From: Undibacterium pigrum
GTDB taxonomy: Bacteria > Pseudomonadota > Gammaproteobacteria > Burkholderiales > Burkholderiaceae_D
NCBI RefSeq assembly: GCF_003201815.1
Contig: NZ_QJKB01000002.1
Location: 758,128-822,127 of the forward strand
DNA: 64,000 nucleotides
Direction: 5' to 3'
Shown: positions 51,004 to 60,522 of the stretch, piece after piece
Layout: every line of letters starts with the position of its first letter
Position numbering within the stretch: position 1 is the stretch's first letter
Notes under the pieces: model-generated
Database searches by the model: none
The model's input: the letters and a program-made list of their open reading frames with translations, nothing else
Told to the model about the DNA's origin: nothing
Made by a program: the position numbers and the translations under genes

Positions 51004-52017
51004 TCATTTCTTGCCATTTGACCAACGTAATTTAGCCCAGGCAGCTTGTTGACTTGCATTTAAGAAAGTCCAGGCGACCAAGCGACTCTCTTTATTGCCC
51101 TGGCTCATAATAATTGTTTTCTGATCACATGCCTTGACCTGCTTCAATGCCGCTTGGATTGCTGGCAGGTTTGCCGACTTTGATACCAGTGTCGAAAACC
51201 ATAAAATTTTTGTGGGTATGGCAGCGCTTTCCCTGAGCATTCTCTCTATAAAAGCCAGTTCGCCGCCTACACACCAGAGTTCTGCTGCCTGGCCACCAAA
51301 GTTCAGCAAAGGCTCAGTGCTTGCTTCCGGCTGGGATGATGTGCCGGTTTTGTTCAGGTTTTCCCATTTCCGTACACTGCCTGCACGCGCTTCTTCTGCC
51401 GAAGCATGGAATGGCGGATTGCAGAGGCTGACATCAAACCAGTCATCCTCTGCGACTATACCCTTGAACAAGAATTGCGGATTAGCCTGATGGCGCAACT
51501 GTATCTGCCTGGCCAGAGCAGGATTGCGCTCAAGTATGGCCTGGGCATTGGCCAGCGATGCAGGATTGATATCGCTGGCACAAAACGACCAGCCATAGTC
51601 GCTGGCACCGAGCAGGGGGTAGATACAACTGGCACCTGTACCCAGGTCCAGGGCCACTACCTGTTTGCCTTTGGGAATGCGCCCCTGATTGCTGCCAGCC
51701 AGCAAATCAGCCAGATAATGCAGGTAGTCTGCCCTGCCGGGTACAGGCGGGCATAAATTCTCAGACGGAATATCCCAGTCGCGCACAGCGTAGCTGCTGT
51801 GCAATAAAGCCTTGTTGAGCAATTTGACTGCGAGCGGATCGGCAAAATTGATCGTCGCCAGGCCCGCCGGATTATTGCTGACGAGACTAGCCAGTGCCGG
51901 TTCAACCCGTATCAGGGCGGCGAAATCATACAAGCCCTGATGACGGTTGCGTGGATGAAACGGGCTTTTTGAGTCAGGCGAGGAGCCTGGCCTGTCAGTT
52001 TTTTTTCTTTGCGTCAT
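51004..52017 (-). CDS. rlmF: 23S rRNA (adenine1618-N6)-methyltransferase RlmF
   Basis: About 337 residues from the ATG at 52017 (MTQRKK...), the start that fits E. coli RlmF; an in-frame start at 52116 would add a hydrophobic-looking leader with no homology. Motifs are FHPRNRHQGLYDF, ADPLAVKLLNKALL, LCPPVPGRADYLHYLADLL, the SAM-binding ALDLGTGASCIYPLLG, and the catalytic SLCNPPFHAS (NPPF). It methylates A1618 of 23S rRNA. No obvious ribosome binding site precedes the start, and a hairpin-like TTCCGG/CCGGAA lies downstream at 50902-50921. Confidence 0.93.
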   Translation of the reverse strand: MTQRKKTDRPGSSPDSKSPFHPRNRHQGLYDFAALIRVEPALASLVSNNPAGLATINFADPLAVKLLNKALLHSSYAVRDWDIPSENLCPPVPGRADYLHYLADLLAGSNQGRIPKGKQVVALDLGTGASCIYPLLGASDYGWSFCASDINPASLANAQAILERNPALARQIQLRHQANPQFLFKGIVAEDDWFDVSLCNPPFHASAEEARAGSVRKWENLNKTGTSSQPEASTEPLLNFGGQAAELWCVGGELAFIERMLRESAAIPTKILWFSTLVSKSANLPAIQAALKQVKACDQKTIIMSQGNKESRLVAWTFLNASQQAAWAKLRWSNGKK

Positions 52018-52264
52018 GGGGAGGAAATTCCCGTACAAAGAACGGGTGATTTGATATGGATGGCATAGTGATGGCATTGTCCCATACCAGAGCAATGCCA
52101 GAATTGAATTTTTCATTGCAATCGAGCTAATGCAAACCGATACCTAAGTATGGAAAGACCCTGAAATGCCTTTATTTTTCGTGCTGGAAGACGAATAAGA
52201 TGTAAGATAAAGTAAGTAATTTGGCAAGCTTATATGGCGTTGATAAAATTCTGACTTTGAATGA

Positions 52265-52747
52265 ATGATGATATTGATGCGCCCGGTTTTTCTGTTGCTT
52301 GCGTTTTTTTTCAGTACAAATAGTCTGGCTCAGGAAAACCAGCAAGAATTAAAAAAAACCGTGCGCCAACCCTGAGGTTCATGGGCAAACAGGTATCAAT
52401 ACATGCAAGAAATATACCTTTGATCAGACGGAAGCTGAGTTGAATGCCGTGTACAAGAAAATCATGCGCGTGTATGCCGAAGACAAGATTTTCCTGCGCC
52501 AGTTGAAAGTCTCACAAGCGCTTTGGCTCAAGCTTCGTGAGGCCGAGCTGAGCACAAAGTATCCGGATTACAGCGCTATCGGCAAGCTTGAAGGAAGTTC
52601 CTTGCCGGGCTGTGAATACAGCTATCGCAAACAAACACGCTTGAGCGCATTGCCCATCTCAAACGCTGGTTACAGGGAGAGCAAGATGGTGACTATTGCT
52701 CAGGATCAGTAGAGCTGACGAGTGTTCTTAAATCGAAAAATAAATAA
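52265..52747 (+). pseudogene. LprI-like (DUF1311) secreted protein gene with two frameshifts
   Basis: Three reading frames together spell one LprI-like protein. Frame one starts at 52265 with a signal peptide ending SLAQ, and runs into a run of eight A at 52351-52358. Removing one A there would continue as KKPCANPEVHG...TCKKYTFDQTEAELNAVYKKI, the DUF1311 pattern, in a second frame up to about 52625. Near the AAACAAACAC stretch a second shift is needed, after which the third frame gives LERIAHLKRWLQGEQDGDYCSGS, the usual family end, and closes at 52747. Either the gene is dead or the sequence has two indel errors. Proteins of this family include lysozyme inhibitors. Confidence 0.7.
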
Positions 52748-52811
52748 AACTTGATCGCGTGTGAACATAAAAATGCTGTAAAAATGTTTTAATTTTGAGA
52801 GGTATTATTAA

Positions 52812-53384
52812 ATGAAAAAAATCGCTTTAATCTCCAGCCTGTCTGCCGTAGCTGTCTTGTCAGCCTGCTCGACCGCGCCTGTAAAACAAGCTGGACCAGC
52901 TACGCCAGCATTGCAGACTGTAGGCGTGCCCGCCAGTCTGAAAGCCCCGGCTGGTGAAGTCCTGGCTTTCCAGATGGCAGCGACAGGCGTGCAGATTTAT
53001 GATTGCAAGGTCAACAAGGAAGCCGCCAAGAAATTTGAATGGGTATTCCGCGCCCCTGAAGCTGAACTGTATGCCAGTCATGACAGCAGCAACGCCAAAC
53101 TGGGTAAACATTATGCGGGTCCAAGCTGGGAAGCGAATGATGGCAGCAAGGTTTTAGCTGAAGTCGTCGCTAAAGCAGATAGCCCTGATACCAGTGCCAT
53201 CCCATGGTTATTGTTGAAAACCAAATCCACTAGTGGTTCAGGTACTTTCTCCAAAGTTACCAGCATACAGCGCGTGGTCACGGTGGGTGGCAAGGCACCA
53301 CTGAGCGGTTGCTCGGATTTCCAGATTGGCGCAGAAACACGTACACCTTATAAAGCAACGTATTATTTCTTTACGGCAAAATGA
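52812..53384 (+). CDS. DUF3455 lipoprotein
   Basis: A 190-residue protein with a lipoprotein signal (lipobox LSAC, Cys19). The domain has the segments GEVLAFQMAATGVQIYDCKV, FEWVFRAPEAELY, KHYAGPSWEANDGSKV, IPWLLLKTKS and the late GGKAPLSGCSDFQIGAETRTPYKATYYFF, which identify DUF3455. The same family is found in fungi and bacteria with no proven function. It is probably anchored to the outer membrane. GAGAGG lies upstream of the ATG. Confidence 0.87.
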   Translation: MKKIALISSLSAVAVLSACSTAPVKQAGPATPALQTVGVPASLKAPAGEVLAFQMAATGVQIYDCKVNKEAAKKFEWVFRAPEAELYASHDSSNAKLGKHYAGPSWEANDGSKVLAEVVAKADSPDTSAIPWLLLKTKSTSGSGTFSKVTSIQRVVTVGGKAPLSGCSDFQIGAETRTPYKATYYFFTAK

Positions 53385-53443
53385 TTGTCCCCTGATGTCA
53401 ATATGAGTTCATAATAGACTTCCCTTTATGAACCCATATTGCG

Positions 53444-53902
53444 ATGATACTGGACGGTTTTGATCTCGCCATCTTGCGCTATCTGCAAAAGAATATCCGC
53501 CATTCAGCCGAGCTGATAGGGGCTGATATAGGCTTGTCTGCCACTGCAGTGCAAAGACGTATACGCAAACTGCGAGACGAAGGCGTGATCAGGGCCGAGG
53601 TAGCAATCGTCTCTCCACAGGCGGTTGGTTATCCGCTGACAGTCATGGTCGAGGTCGCTTTCAAGAAGGGCCTGGGTGACATCATCGACAACTTCAAGCA
53701 GGATATGCAGGCGCTGACCGAGGTCCAGCAATGTTTCTACCTGGCAGGCGAGTTTGATTTCATGCTCATCGTGCAAACCACGGATATGGCAGCCTACGAG
53801 CGCTTTACCCGTGCGGTATTGTTTATCAATGAGAACATCCTCAAATTCCGTACCACAGTCGTCATGGATACTGTCAAGCAAAGTTATAGCCTGCCGATTT
53901 AA
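53444..53902 (+). CDS. Lrp/AsnC family transcriptional regulator
   Basis: A 152-residue regulator with the N-terminal Lrp helix-turn-helix (DLAILRYLQKNIRHSAELIGADIGLSATAVQRRIRKLRDEGVI) and a C-terminal RAM ligand domain (VMVEVAFKKGLGDIIDNFKQDMQALTEVQQCFYLAGEFDFMLIVQTTDM). Such regulators respond to amino acids. The small membrane protein gene 38 bases downstream on the same strand is its most likely partner. No unusual residue is seen. Confidence 0.9.
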   Translation: MILDGFDLAILRYLQKNIRHSAELIGADIGLSATAVQRRIRKLRDEGVIRAEVAIVSPQAVGYPLTVMVEVAFKKGLGDIIDNFKQDMQALTEVQQCFYLAGEFDFMLIVQTTDMAAYERFTRAVLFINENILKFRTTVVMDTVKQSYSLPI

Positions 53903-53940
53903 AAGTCGTAGGCAAACGCACTTTTTCTGCAAACTGGAGA

Positions 53941-54336
53941 ATGATGGTGCCTGGATTTAAGCTATCCCAAGTGCTACAAGCCATATTGTTTGCCTGTGTC
54001 CTGACAGGCATATTGACAGGTGTACTGGTACAGCAAATGGGATTTGGTTTGCTGGTCTCACTGGTCAGCCTGGCACACGCGCTGGTGCTGGGTTTGCCTG
54101 CATTTTGGTTGTTCAGCAGGGCAAAGGCTGCCAATGTCTGGACGACAGTAAGCTGTGGTTTCCTGATAGGCCTGATACCCGTCAGTCTATTGAACTGGAA
54201 TATCACATTTCTGTACCTGGTATTTGCCTGGATAGGCAGCGTCATTGCCTGGCTGTTCTGGGTCAGTCTGACGCTGCTTGCAGCGCGAAGCAAGTCCACC
54301 ACCGACACTGAATCCAGACCCGCCAAGCCAGAATAA
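53941..54336 (+). CDS. Unknown small membrane protein (4 helices)
   Basis: A 131-residue protein with four hydrophobic segments (LQAILFACVLTGILTGVLV, FGLLVSLVSLAHALVLGLPAFWLF, VSCGFLIGLIPVSLL, FLYLVFAWIGSVIAWLFWVSLTLL) and a short polar tail. I do not recognise a family. GGAG precedes tandem ATGs at 53941 and 53944. It follows the Lrp gene and may be under its control. Confidence 0.68.
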   Translation: MMVPGFKLSQVLQAILFACVLTGILTGVLVQQMGFGLLVSLVSLAHALVLGLPAFWLFSRAKAANVWTTVSCGFLIGLIPVSLLNWNITFLYLVFAWIGSVIAWLFWVSLTLLAARSKSTTDTESRPAKPE

Positions 54337-54353
54337 GCTACGTGCTGGCCTGC

Positions 54354-55772
54354 CTATAAATCAAAAGGGTCGCGGCAAAGCGCTTGCAAGTGCAGGTTAT
54401 TGTCGTGAAATATCCTGTGATGATCGTGGCATATATTAATACACAGGTATTCATCATCCAGTTCCTTCATCGCCAGTGCATAAGCAGCAGACCTGATGTC
54501 GGGCTTGTCGAGATGGCGGGCCGCGGCGACAGCCTCATAAAACCGCATATAGGCTGCACGCGCCTCAGGCTGTGGTGCCTGTTTTTCATAGACGCCAAAG
54601 TACTGGTCGGCGTCATCATAATCTTGTATCCAGCCCCGGGCGACTATATCAAATTCTCCGCTGGCCACGTAGTCATAGACTTGCTCTGCATTTTTTGTAC
54701 GTATCAATTCACAGTGAATGCCGCAAGCCTGTAACACTGAGTTGGCGCAATCAAGGGCGGCTGTCAAAGGCCCGCGCCCGATTGCATAAATGATGCGGAC
54801 TGAAGTCGCAGAAAAGTGCGCCTGCCAGCGTTGTTGGAATTCAGCCAGGCTGAATTCATGCGCCGGTCTGGCAGGGACAGTCAATATATCCGCTGGAATA
54901 AAATCGGCATGGAAAACTGCCGCCAGTTTTTCTCTTGCCTGTTGTTGTACCAGTGTATGAAAATCCTTGCGCATCTCCGGCTTGTTGAATATCCCCGCAG
55001 CATTCAATATCAGCATGCCTGACCAGCGGTCACGCAGTGGTGTCGACCGCATTTTTGGCATGCTATCGAGCACAGCGTCAAGCTTCAGTTGATGCTTGCG
55101 CTCCAGCAGTGCTGCATTCGCCCTGCCTGTTTGCAAGGCCTGTAATACATCGTCAAAACGGTCATATAGCTGTATGCAGACATTCTCAGGCAGGTGCCGC
55201 GCCCCAGCATAGCCGGGATTGTGCTGAAATTGTATTTCAGTGTCAGTAGCCATCGATACCATCATGGGGCCAGAGCCTGTCAGCTCGCCAGTATCAGTTT
55301 GCAGACAAATACCCATGGCAGGATGAGCGATAATTTCCAGCAATGGACAGTAGGGCCGCTGCAATTGTATGAGCAGGCGATTCTGTTCATCATCTGCATA
55401 CAGGCCTGCCGGTATTTCGCCTTCACTGCAAGTGCCTGCATCCGTATTTATGCCAGCCAGCAGTTCGCGCCAGGTGTTGGCAAAGATGGAAGTGGATGAA
55501 GGCCAGACATGGCGTGCAAAGCTGCGTGCCACATGGCTGGCCAATACAGGCTGGCCATTCTGAAAACAGGCAGGGGCAATCACAAACGACCATTTAGTAA
55601 AGTCGGCAGAATGCGTCCAGCTACTCGTCAGTTCTGCAAGGGGAGCATCACCTGAGTGATTAATGCGTAGCAAAGTCTGGTATAGCAGCGAGCTCAGCGG
55701 GTGACAGACGGCATCTGTCTTTAGCGGGTCTATATGAAAGAGATTATGTATGGTCGCGATATGCAGGGTCAT
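54354..55772 (-). CDS. SgrR-like solute-binding-domain protein without signal peptide
   Basis: A 472-residue protein resembling family 5 extracellular solute-binding proteins, as in the C-terminal part of SgrR: LHIATIHNLFHIDPLKTDAVCHPLSSLLYQTLLRI, WSFVIAPACFQNGQPVLASHVARSF, LIQLQRPYCPLLEIIAHPAMGI and FDIVARGWIQDYDDADQYF. It has neither a signal peptide nor the N-terminal winged helix of SgrR, so it should be cytoplasmic and not itself DNA-binding. It lies 114 bases downstream of a BaeSR-like system on the same strand. Possible roles are ligand sensing or an inactive relic; neither is supported directly. Confidence 0.72.
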   Translation of the reverse strand: MTLHIATIHNLFHIDPLKTDAVCHPLSSLLYQTLLRINHSGDAPLAELTSSWTHSADFTKWSFVIAPACFQNGQPVLASHVARSFARHVWPSSTSIFANTWRELLAGINTDAGTCSEGEIPAGLYADDEQNRLLIQLQRPYCPLLEIIAHPAMGICLQTDTGELTGSGPMMVSMATDTEIQFQHNPGYAGARHLPENVCIQLYDRFDDVLQALQTGRANAALLERKHQLKLDAVLDSMPKMRSTPLRDRWSGMLILNAAGIFNKPEMRKDFHTLVQQQAREKLAAVFHADFIPADILTVPARPAHEFSLAEFQQRWQAHFSATSVRIIYAIGRGPLTAALDCANSVLQACGIHCELIRTKNAEQVYDYVASGEFDIVARGWIQDYDDADQYFGVYEKQAPQPEARAAYMRFYEAVAAARHLDKPDIRSAAYALAMKELDDEYLCINICHDHHRIFHDNNLHLQALCRDPFDL

Positions 55773-55886
55773 GGGCGAACAGGATAACAGTCAAAACACT
55801 ATTCTCCCTTTTCAGCCATGCAGGCAAGCGGCGTATTTCATCTTGAAAAGCCGCCATGCGGCAAATTTGGACAATAGTGTTGCAGA

Positions 55887-56579
55887 TCAAAGTGGTAGTT
55901 CAAATCTGTAACCTACGCCATACACAGAATGCAGGCATTCATTGTCAGGTAGCTTGCTCTGTATTTTTTTACGGATATTTTTGATATGGGTGTCAACTGT
56001 CCTGTCATTGATATCACGCTGGTCTTCATGCGCAAAGTCCAGCAATTGCTGGCGTGAAAAAACCCGTTCGGGATGGCTGATGAATTCAGCCAGCAAACGG
56101 TATTCTACCGGCGTCAGGTTCAGGGGCTGGCTATCCAGCAGTATGCGCAGTTGCTGCTTGTCGATGGCAAAACGCGATGGAGTGGCAAGCGGTTGCTTGT
56201 CGCGAGCAGCCATGGTGCGGCGCAAATGCACCTTGACGCGCGCAACTACTTCACGCGGGCTGAAGGGTTTGCAGACATAGTCATCGGCTCCGGTTTCCAG
56301 GCCCAGCAATCTGTCGACCTCTTCCACCCTGGCAGTCAGCATGATGATGGGGAGCTGGCTGAACTTGCGCACTTCCCGGCAAATGCTGATACCGTCCAGT
56401 TCAGGCAGCATCAGGTCCAGCAAGATCAGATCAGGCTGTGATGATCTGATTTGCTCCAGCGCCAGCCTGCCATTGATTTCATGGCTGACCTGATAGCCAG
56501 CCGCCAGCAAATAATCTCTCAGCAGGGCAGCGATTTTCAGATCGTCTTCAACGACAAATATGTGAGCCTTGGTTTCCAT
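55887..56579 (-). CDS. OmpR-family response regulator (BaeR-like)
   Basis: A 230-residue response regulator. The receiver has the acidic pair in VVEDDLK and the phospho-acceptor Asp in LILLDLMLPELDG, plus the conserved Lys in VCKPFSP. The C-terminal winged helix has NLTPVEYRLLAEFISHPERVFSRQQLLD and RTVDTHIKNIRKKI. It lies 9 bases after the kinase gene, which runs in the same direction, so the two form a matched pair. BaeR-like in sequence; target genes are not seen here apart from the downstream SgrR-like gene. Confidence 0.93.
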   Translation of the reverse strand: METKAHIFVVEDDLKIAALLRDYLLAAGYQVSHEINGRLALEQIRSSQPDLILLDLMLPELDGISICREVRKFSQLPIIMLTARVEEVDRLLGLETGADDYVCKPFSPREVVARVKVHLRRTMAARDKQPLATPSRFAIDKQQLRILLDSQPLNLTPVEYRLLAEFISHPERVFSRQQLLDFAHEDQRDINDRTVDTHIKNIRKKIQSKLPDNECLHSVYGVGYRFELPL

Positions 56580-56588
56580 GACAATCGC

Positions 56589-58094
56589 CTATGCTGTTTT
56601 GATGCAGGGTAATTGTATAAGTATTTTCACGCCACCCAGGTGTGATGGCATTGCGCTGATATGTCCGCCATGTGCTTCCACGATGACTTTGCAAATGGAT
56701 AGTCCCAGGCCACTGCCACCATTGGCGCGGCTGCGTGCATAATCAGCGCGGTACAGGCGGTCAAACAGCAAGGCATGCTTGCCATCAGCGACGCCGGGTG
56801 CGCTATCTTCCAGGCTCAGTTCCAGCATTGCACCATTCCGTATCAGGCTGCAGACGATGACACCACCGCTGTCAGTATAGCGTATGCAGTTTTCCAGCAG
56901 ATTGCCGAATACCTGGGTGAGACGGCCACCATCCGCCTTGATCCATGCAGGCATGTCACCCAACTGGCTTTCCAGCCGCAGGCCAGCTTGTTCCAGTCGC
57001 AAGGCAAAGCGTTGCAGCAAATCTGCCAGCAAGGGGCGCAGGTCCATGGACACAAATTGATAATGCAGGTCGCCGCTATCGGCCAGCGTCAACTGACGGA
57101 TATCATCGACCAGCTTGTTCAGATGGCGCACCTCGGCATGCAGGGATTCCAGTGCAGCTGGCGTGATGTGGCGCACACCATCCATCAGGGCTTCTATCTC
57201 GCCTTGTATTACCGTCAGGGGAGTGCGCAATTCGTGGGAAATATCGGCCAGCAATTTGCTTCTTTGTGCCTCATTTCTTTCCAGGTTTTGTGCCATGCTA
57301 TTGATATCACGTGCCAGGTCGCCAAGTTCGTCCTGGCTGATCATTTCTGCCCTGGCATCCAGCTGACCCTTGGAAATTTTTGCAGTGACCTGATGCAGGG
57401 ACTTCAATGGCCGCAATAAATGCCTGGCCAGCCATAGCGAAAATGCCAGCGATATCAGTATCAGTACCAGGGCCAGCCATAAGGTATGGCGTATCTGCAC
57501 ACTGACAAAGTCCATCGCACTGGCATTTGAGATTTGCCGCAAGGGTGCCAGTCTCAGCATGCCTATTTTCTCATTGCCCAGCATGATGGGGACGATGTTG
57601 CCACCCGGTGCATCGCCGGGGCCTATCAAGGCAATGCCATGCTTGTCTATCAGTGACAGTCGTTGCCCGAAGCCCATGGGATCTATCGGTGGTCTTTGCT
57701 CCGGTGGTGCATCGCGTGGTGGCCTGTCCTGGCCGCGTGGCGGCGGTGGCGGGCGTCGTTCATCACGGTCTTCCGCTTCACCTTCACGCGGCCTTCTGCG
57801 TGGTGGCGGTGGCGGGGCATCTTCATTTTGCGGGCGCGGCTGGCTGCGTATCTGGTCCAGCAAATCGCGCATGGGGCGGCGGTTGGCCTGGAAACGGTCA
57901 AAATTGCCATTTTGACGATAATCTTCTGCCAGCAAATTGCTGAGCCTCACCAGGTCTTGTCTTTCCAGATCGCTGAGATAGGCAATAAAGCCACTTTTCA
58001 GGTTTTGACTGGTCACCCAGGCCAGTGTGCCTATGCTGATAATCACAATTGCCATAATGGCCAGAGCAAGCTTGCGGGCGATCGTCAGACGCAT
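56589..58094 (-). CDS. Sensor histidine kinase (BaeS-like) with Pro/Arg-rich periplasmic insert
   Basis: A 501-residue kinase. The first helix is at about 8-29 and the second at about 208-230; between them lies a periplasmic region interrupted by a strongly charged low-complexity stretch at about 90-140 with runs of Pro and Arg (PPPPPRRRPREGE, ERRPPPPPRGQ). HAMP follows, then HisKA with the phospho-His in DISHELRTPLTV, and HATPase with GGSGLGLSICK. BaeS senses envelope stress. The Pro-rich insert is not in typical BaeS and may reach into the envelope or bind polyanions. It pairs with the response regulator at 55887-56579. Confidence 0.92.
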   Translation of the reverse strand: MRLTIARKLALAIMAIVIISIGTLAWVTSQNLKSGFIAYLSDLERQDLVRLSNLLAEDYRQNGNFDRFQANRRPMRDLLDQIRSQPRPQNEDAPPPPPRRRPREGEAEDRDERRPPPPPRGQDRPPRDAPPEQRPPIDPMGFGQRLSLIDKHGIALIGPGDAPGGNIVPIMLGNEKIGMLRLAPLRQISNASAMDFVSVQIRHTLWLALVLILISLAFSLWLARHLLRPLKSLHQVTAKISKGQLDARAEMISQDELGDLARDINSMAQNLERNEAQRSKLLADISHELRTPLTVIQGEIEALMDGVRHITPAALESLHAEVRHLNKLVDDIRQLTLADSGDLHYQFVSMDLRPLLADLLQRFALRLEQAGLRLESQLGDMPAWIKADGGRLTQVFGNLLENCIRYTDSGGVIVCSLIRNGAMLELSLEDSAPGVADGKHALLFDRLYRADYARSRANGGSGLGLSICKVIVEAHGGHISAMPSHLGGVKILIQLPCIKTA

Positions 58095-58351
58095 ACTTCA
58101 GGGCTCCTGGATTGTATTGAATATTATTGACTTGCCATGGTGCCAGTCAATTATGGAGGAATCATGAAGTTATGACGATGATCTCTGAATAAATATTTCC
58201 CTGTGATTTTTTTGTACAACAGACGAAAAAAACCAGGGTCTCCATTTTTTCTTCACATTCAGCAGCCATCCTGTACTCAGTCTCAGATTTTGGGCATGGG
58301 TATGTCCGGTTTCTTGAGTAGGAAAAAATGACACTCTAAGGGAGACTCACC

Positions 58352-59950
58352 ATGAATTCATCTGCACAATTACACTGGCAGCTCAGCAAACGCAGAGCGC
58401 AAATGTCCATTGCCATATTGACGCTGTTAAGCCTGGCAGCCTGTGGCGGAAGTAGCACGACGGCAGGATCGGCAGACAATGCAGCACAAGCCGTACCACC
58501 TGACACCATCTTGACAGGCCTGGTTACAACAGCGCCCGCTCCTGCTCTTGCTGCTCCACCGGCAGACCAGCCCAGCCTGATACCTTTCGCCAATGAAGAG
58601 GGCGCAGTATTGACGGTGTCAAGCACCGGCAGCATAGACAAGAATAATGCTTTCTTTAAAGCCTTTGGCAACGGCCGCAGTTGCGCCACCTGCCACCAGG
58701 AAAGCCAGGGCTGGAGTATCAGTCCTGATTCTCTGCAGGCGAGATTCGCACAAACAAATGGCGATGACCCGGTTTTCCGTCTGGTGGATGGAGCAAACTC
58801 ACCCAATGCCCTGGTAGCGACCATAGATCAAAAACGTCTGGCCTATAGCATGCTGTTGACCAAGGGATTAATCCGTGTGGGTTTGCCAGTGCCTGCAGAT
58901 GCTGAGTTTACCCTGATCAAGGTGGATGACCCCTATGGCTATGCCAGCACAAAAGAAGTGTCATTATTCCGCAGACCTATGCCGACTACCAATCTCAAGT
59001 TCTTGAGTACAGTCATGTGGGATGGCCGTGAAACTTTCACAGATGCACGGTCCAATATATGCATACGCAATACCCGTCCCCTGCAATGTTTTTCCAGCAC
59101 CGATGTTGATTTGCTGCATCAATCCAATAGTGCAGTCACTGGTCATGCACAAGCAGCACAAGGTTTGACTGCGGCAGAGCAGCGCAGCATCGTCGATTTT
59201 GAGAAGACCTTATTTACTGCGCAAATCACCAGCCTGGTCGCAGGCAACCTGACAGATGCTGGCGCCAAAGGCGGCCCTGCTGAACTGGCAAAGAATAATT
59301 TTTATTTCGGCATCAATGACATTGAAGCCGGTGACTATCTCACGGGAGCCCCATTTGATCGCAACGTCATGAACATGTTCACAGCCTGGCGCGGCCTGGA
59401 TAGGCCTGTGCCACCCAATCCACCGGTGCAAGGCCGACCACCACAGCCGCCTCAGCCACCAACGGCTATCAATCTTGCAAGGGGCTCCATTGCCAGGGGC
59501 GAACAGATATTCAATAACAAACCATTCAATATCACCCGCGTTGCCGGCTTCAATGATGAATTGCGAGTACCTTTGCAGCGTGCAACTTGTGCCAGCTGCC
59601 ATAGCGTAGGAAACGTAGGTTCACATTCAGTACCGCGTCTGTTCAACACCGGCGTTTCAGATGCCAGCTTGCGCACACCTGATATGCCCTTGTATACGCT
59701 GAGGAATAAACTGACTGGTGAAACCGTGGAAACTACCGATCCCGGCAGTGCCATGGCGACTGGAAAATGGAAAGACATAGGCCGCTTCAAAGTACCCAGC
59801 CTGCGTGCCATCGAAGCCCGTTCGCCGTATTTCCATAATGGCGGCATGGTGGAAATAAGCGATGTTGTCAGGTTCTACGACAAGCGTTTCAATATAGGTT
59901 TGACGCCGCAGGAAGTGATTGATCTGAGCGAGTTTTTGAAGGTGCTTTGA
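58352..59950 (+). CDS. Dihaem cytochrome c peroxidase-like lipoprotein (MauG/CcpA family)
   Basis: A 532-residue protein with a lipobox (SLAAC, Cys31) and two haem c motifs: CATCH at 111-115 and CASCH at 413-417. The arrangement fits di-haem peroxidases of the MauG/CcpA group, which act in the periplasm. Residues 41-80 form a Pro/Ala-rich linker, and another Pro-rich loop lies at about 348-370. The C-terminus ends LTPQEVIDLSEFLKVL. The extreme 3' end of this gene occurs a second time at 63548-63630. Upstream 58095-58351 shows no gene. A terminator follows. Confidence 0.88.
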   Translation: MNSSAQLHWQLSKRRAQMSIAILTLLSLAACGGSSTTAGSADNAAQAVPPDTILTGLVTTAPAPALAAPPADQPSLIPFANEEGAVLTVSSTGSIDKNNAFFKAFGNGRSCATCHQESQGWSISPDSLQARFAQTNGDDPVFRLVDGANSPNALVATIDQKRLAYSMLLTKGLIRVGLPVPADAEFTLIKVDDPYGYASTKEVSLFRRPMPTTNLKFLSTVMWDGRETFTDARSNICIRNTRPLQCFSSTDVDLLHQSNSAVTGHAQAAQGLTAAEQRSIVDFEKTLFTAQITSLVAGNLTDAGAKGGPAELAKNNFYFGINDIEAGDYLTGAPFDRNVMNMFTAWRGLDRPVPPNPPVQGRPPQPPQPPTAINLARGSIARGEQIFNNKPFNITRVAGFNDELRVPLQRATCASCHSVGNVGSHSVPRLFNTGVSDASLRTPDMPLYTLRNKLTGETVETTDPGSAMATGKWKDIGRFKVPSLRAIEARSPYFHNGGMVEISDVVRFYDKRFNIGLTPQEVIDLSEFLKVL

Positions 59951-59968
59951 TTGCACTCAGAGTGAATT

Positions 59969-59998
59969 AAAAGAGCAGGCTTGATGGCCTGCTCTTTT
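59969..59998. terminator. Bidirectional terminator between peroxidase and tdk genes
   Basis: A perfect 12-bp stem (59969-59980 with 59987-59998) around TTGATG, with T or A runs on both sides. The convergent peroxidase and tdk genes both end here. It is missing from the second copy at 63628. Confidence 0.88.
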
Positions 59999-60000
59999 CT

Positions 60001-60522
60001 TCAATTGGAATAAAAACAGCGGCCGCAAACATGCTGATAACGCTCATTCCCGCCTATATCAATTTGCTCGCCAGACTTCATGCGCCGGCCATTTTCATCA
60101 ACACGAATATTCATCGTCGCCTTCTTGCCGCAGGTGCAAATATTTTTTAATTCTTCTATATCGTCAGCCAGTGCCAGCAGATAAGCAGAGCCGGTAAATG
60201 GTTCACCGAGGAAGTCACTGCGCAAACCATAACAAATCACAGGCACGCCGCGTACTTGCGCCAGCTGATGCAATTGCCGCACCTGATCTGCCGACAGAAA
60301 TTGCGCTTCATCCACCAGCACACAACTGACCTTGGGTGTTTCTGCCAAAAAATCAAAATGGCTATCAAAGACTTCAGCCTGTCTTTGTGGACCCAGTCGC
60401 GAAGTCACTTTGCCTGCGCCGTAACGGTTGTCGATGGCTGCTGTATAGAGAAGAACTTTTTGTCCCTGCTCTTCATAATTGTGTGCCACTTGCAAAAGTG
60501 CCGTGGATTTCCCTGCGTTCAT
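60001..60522 (-). pseudogene. tdk: Thymidine kinase, 5'-truncated copy
   Basis: 173 residues of a type II thymidine kinase. The complete enzyme begins with about ten more residues ending ...YSA before MNAGKST; here the codons for Y-S-A are present (60523-60531) but TAA follows at once, so the first beta strand of the P-loop is lost. The rest is intact: LVDEAQFLSADQVRQL (Walker B), GLRSDFLGEPF, and the zinc-binding CTCGKK and CGRC pairs. Without the start of the P-loop it is probably inactive, though an ATG is available. A second copy at 63627 has the identical protein C-terminus. Confidence 0.8.
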
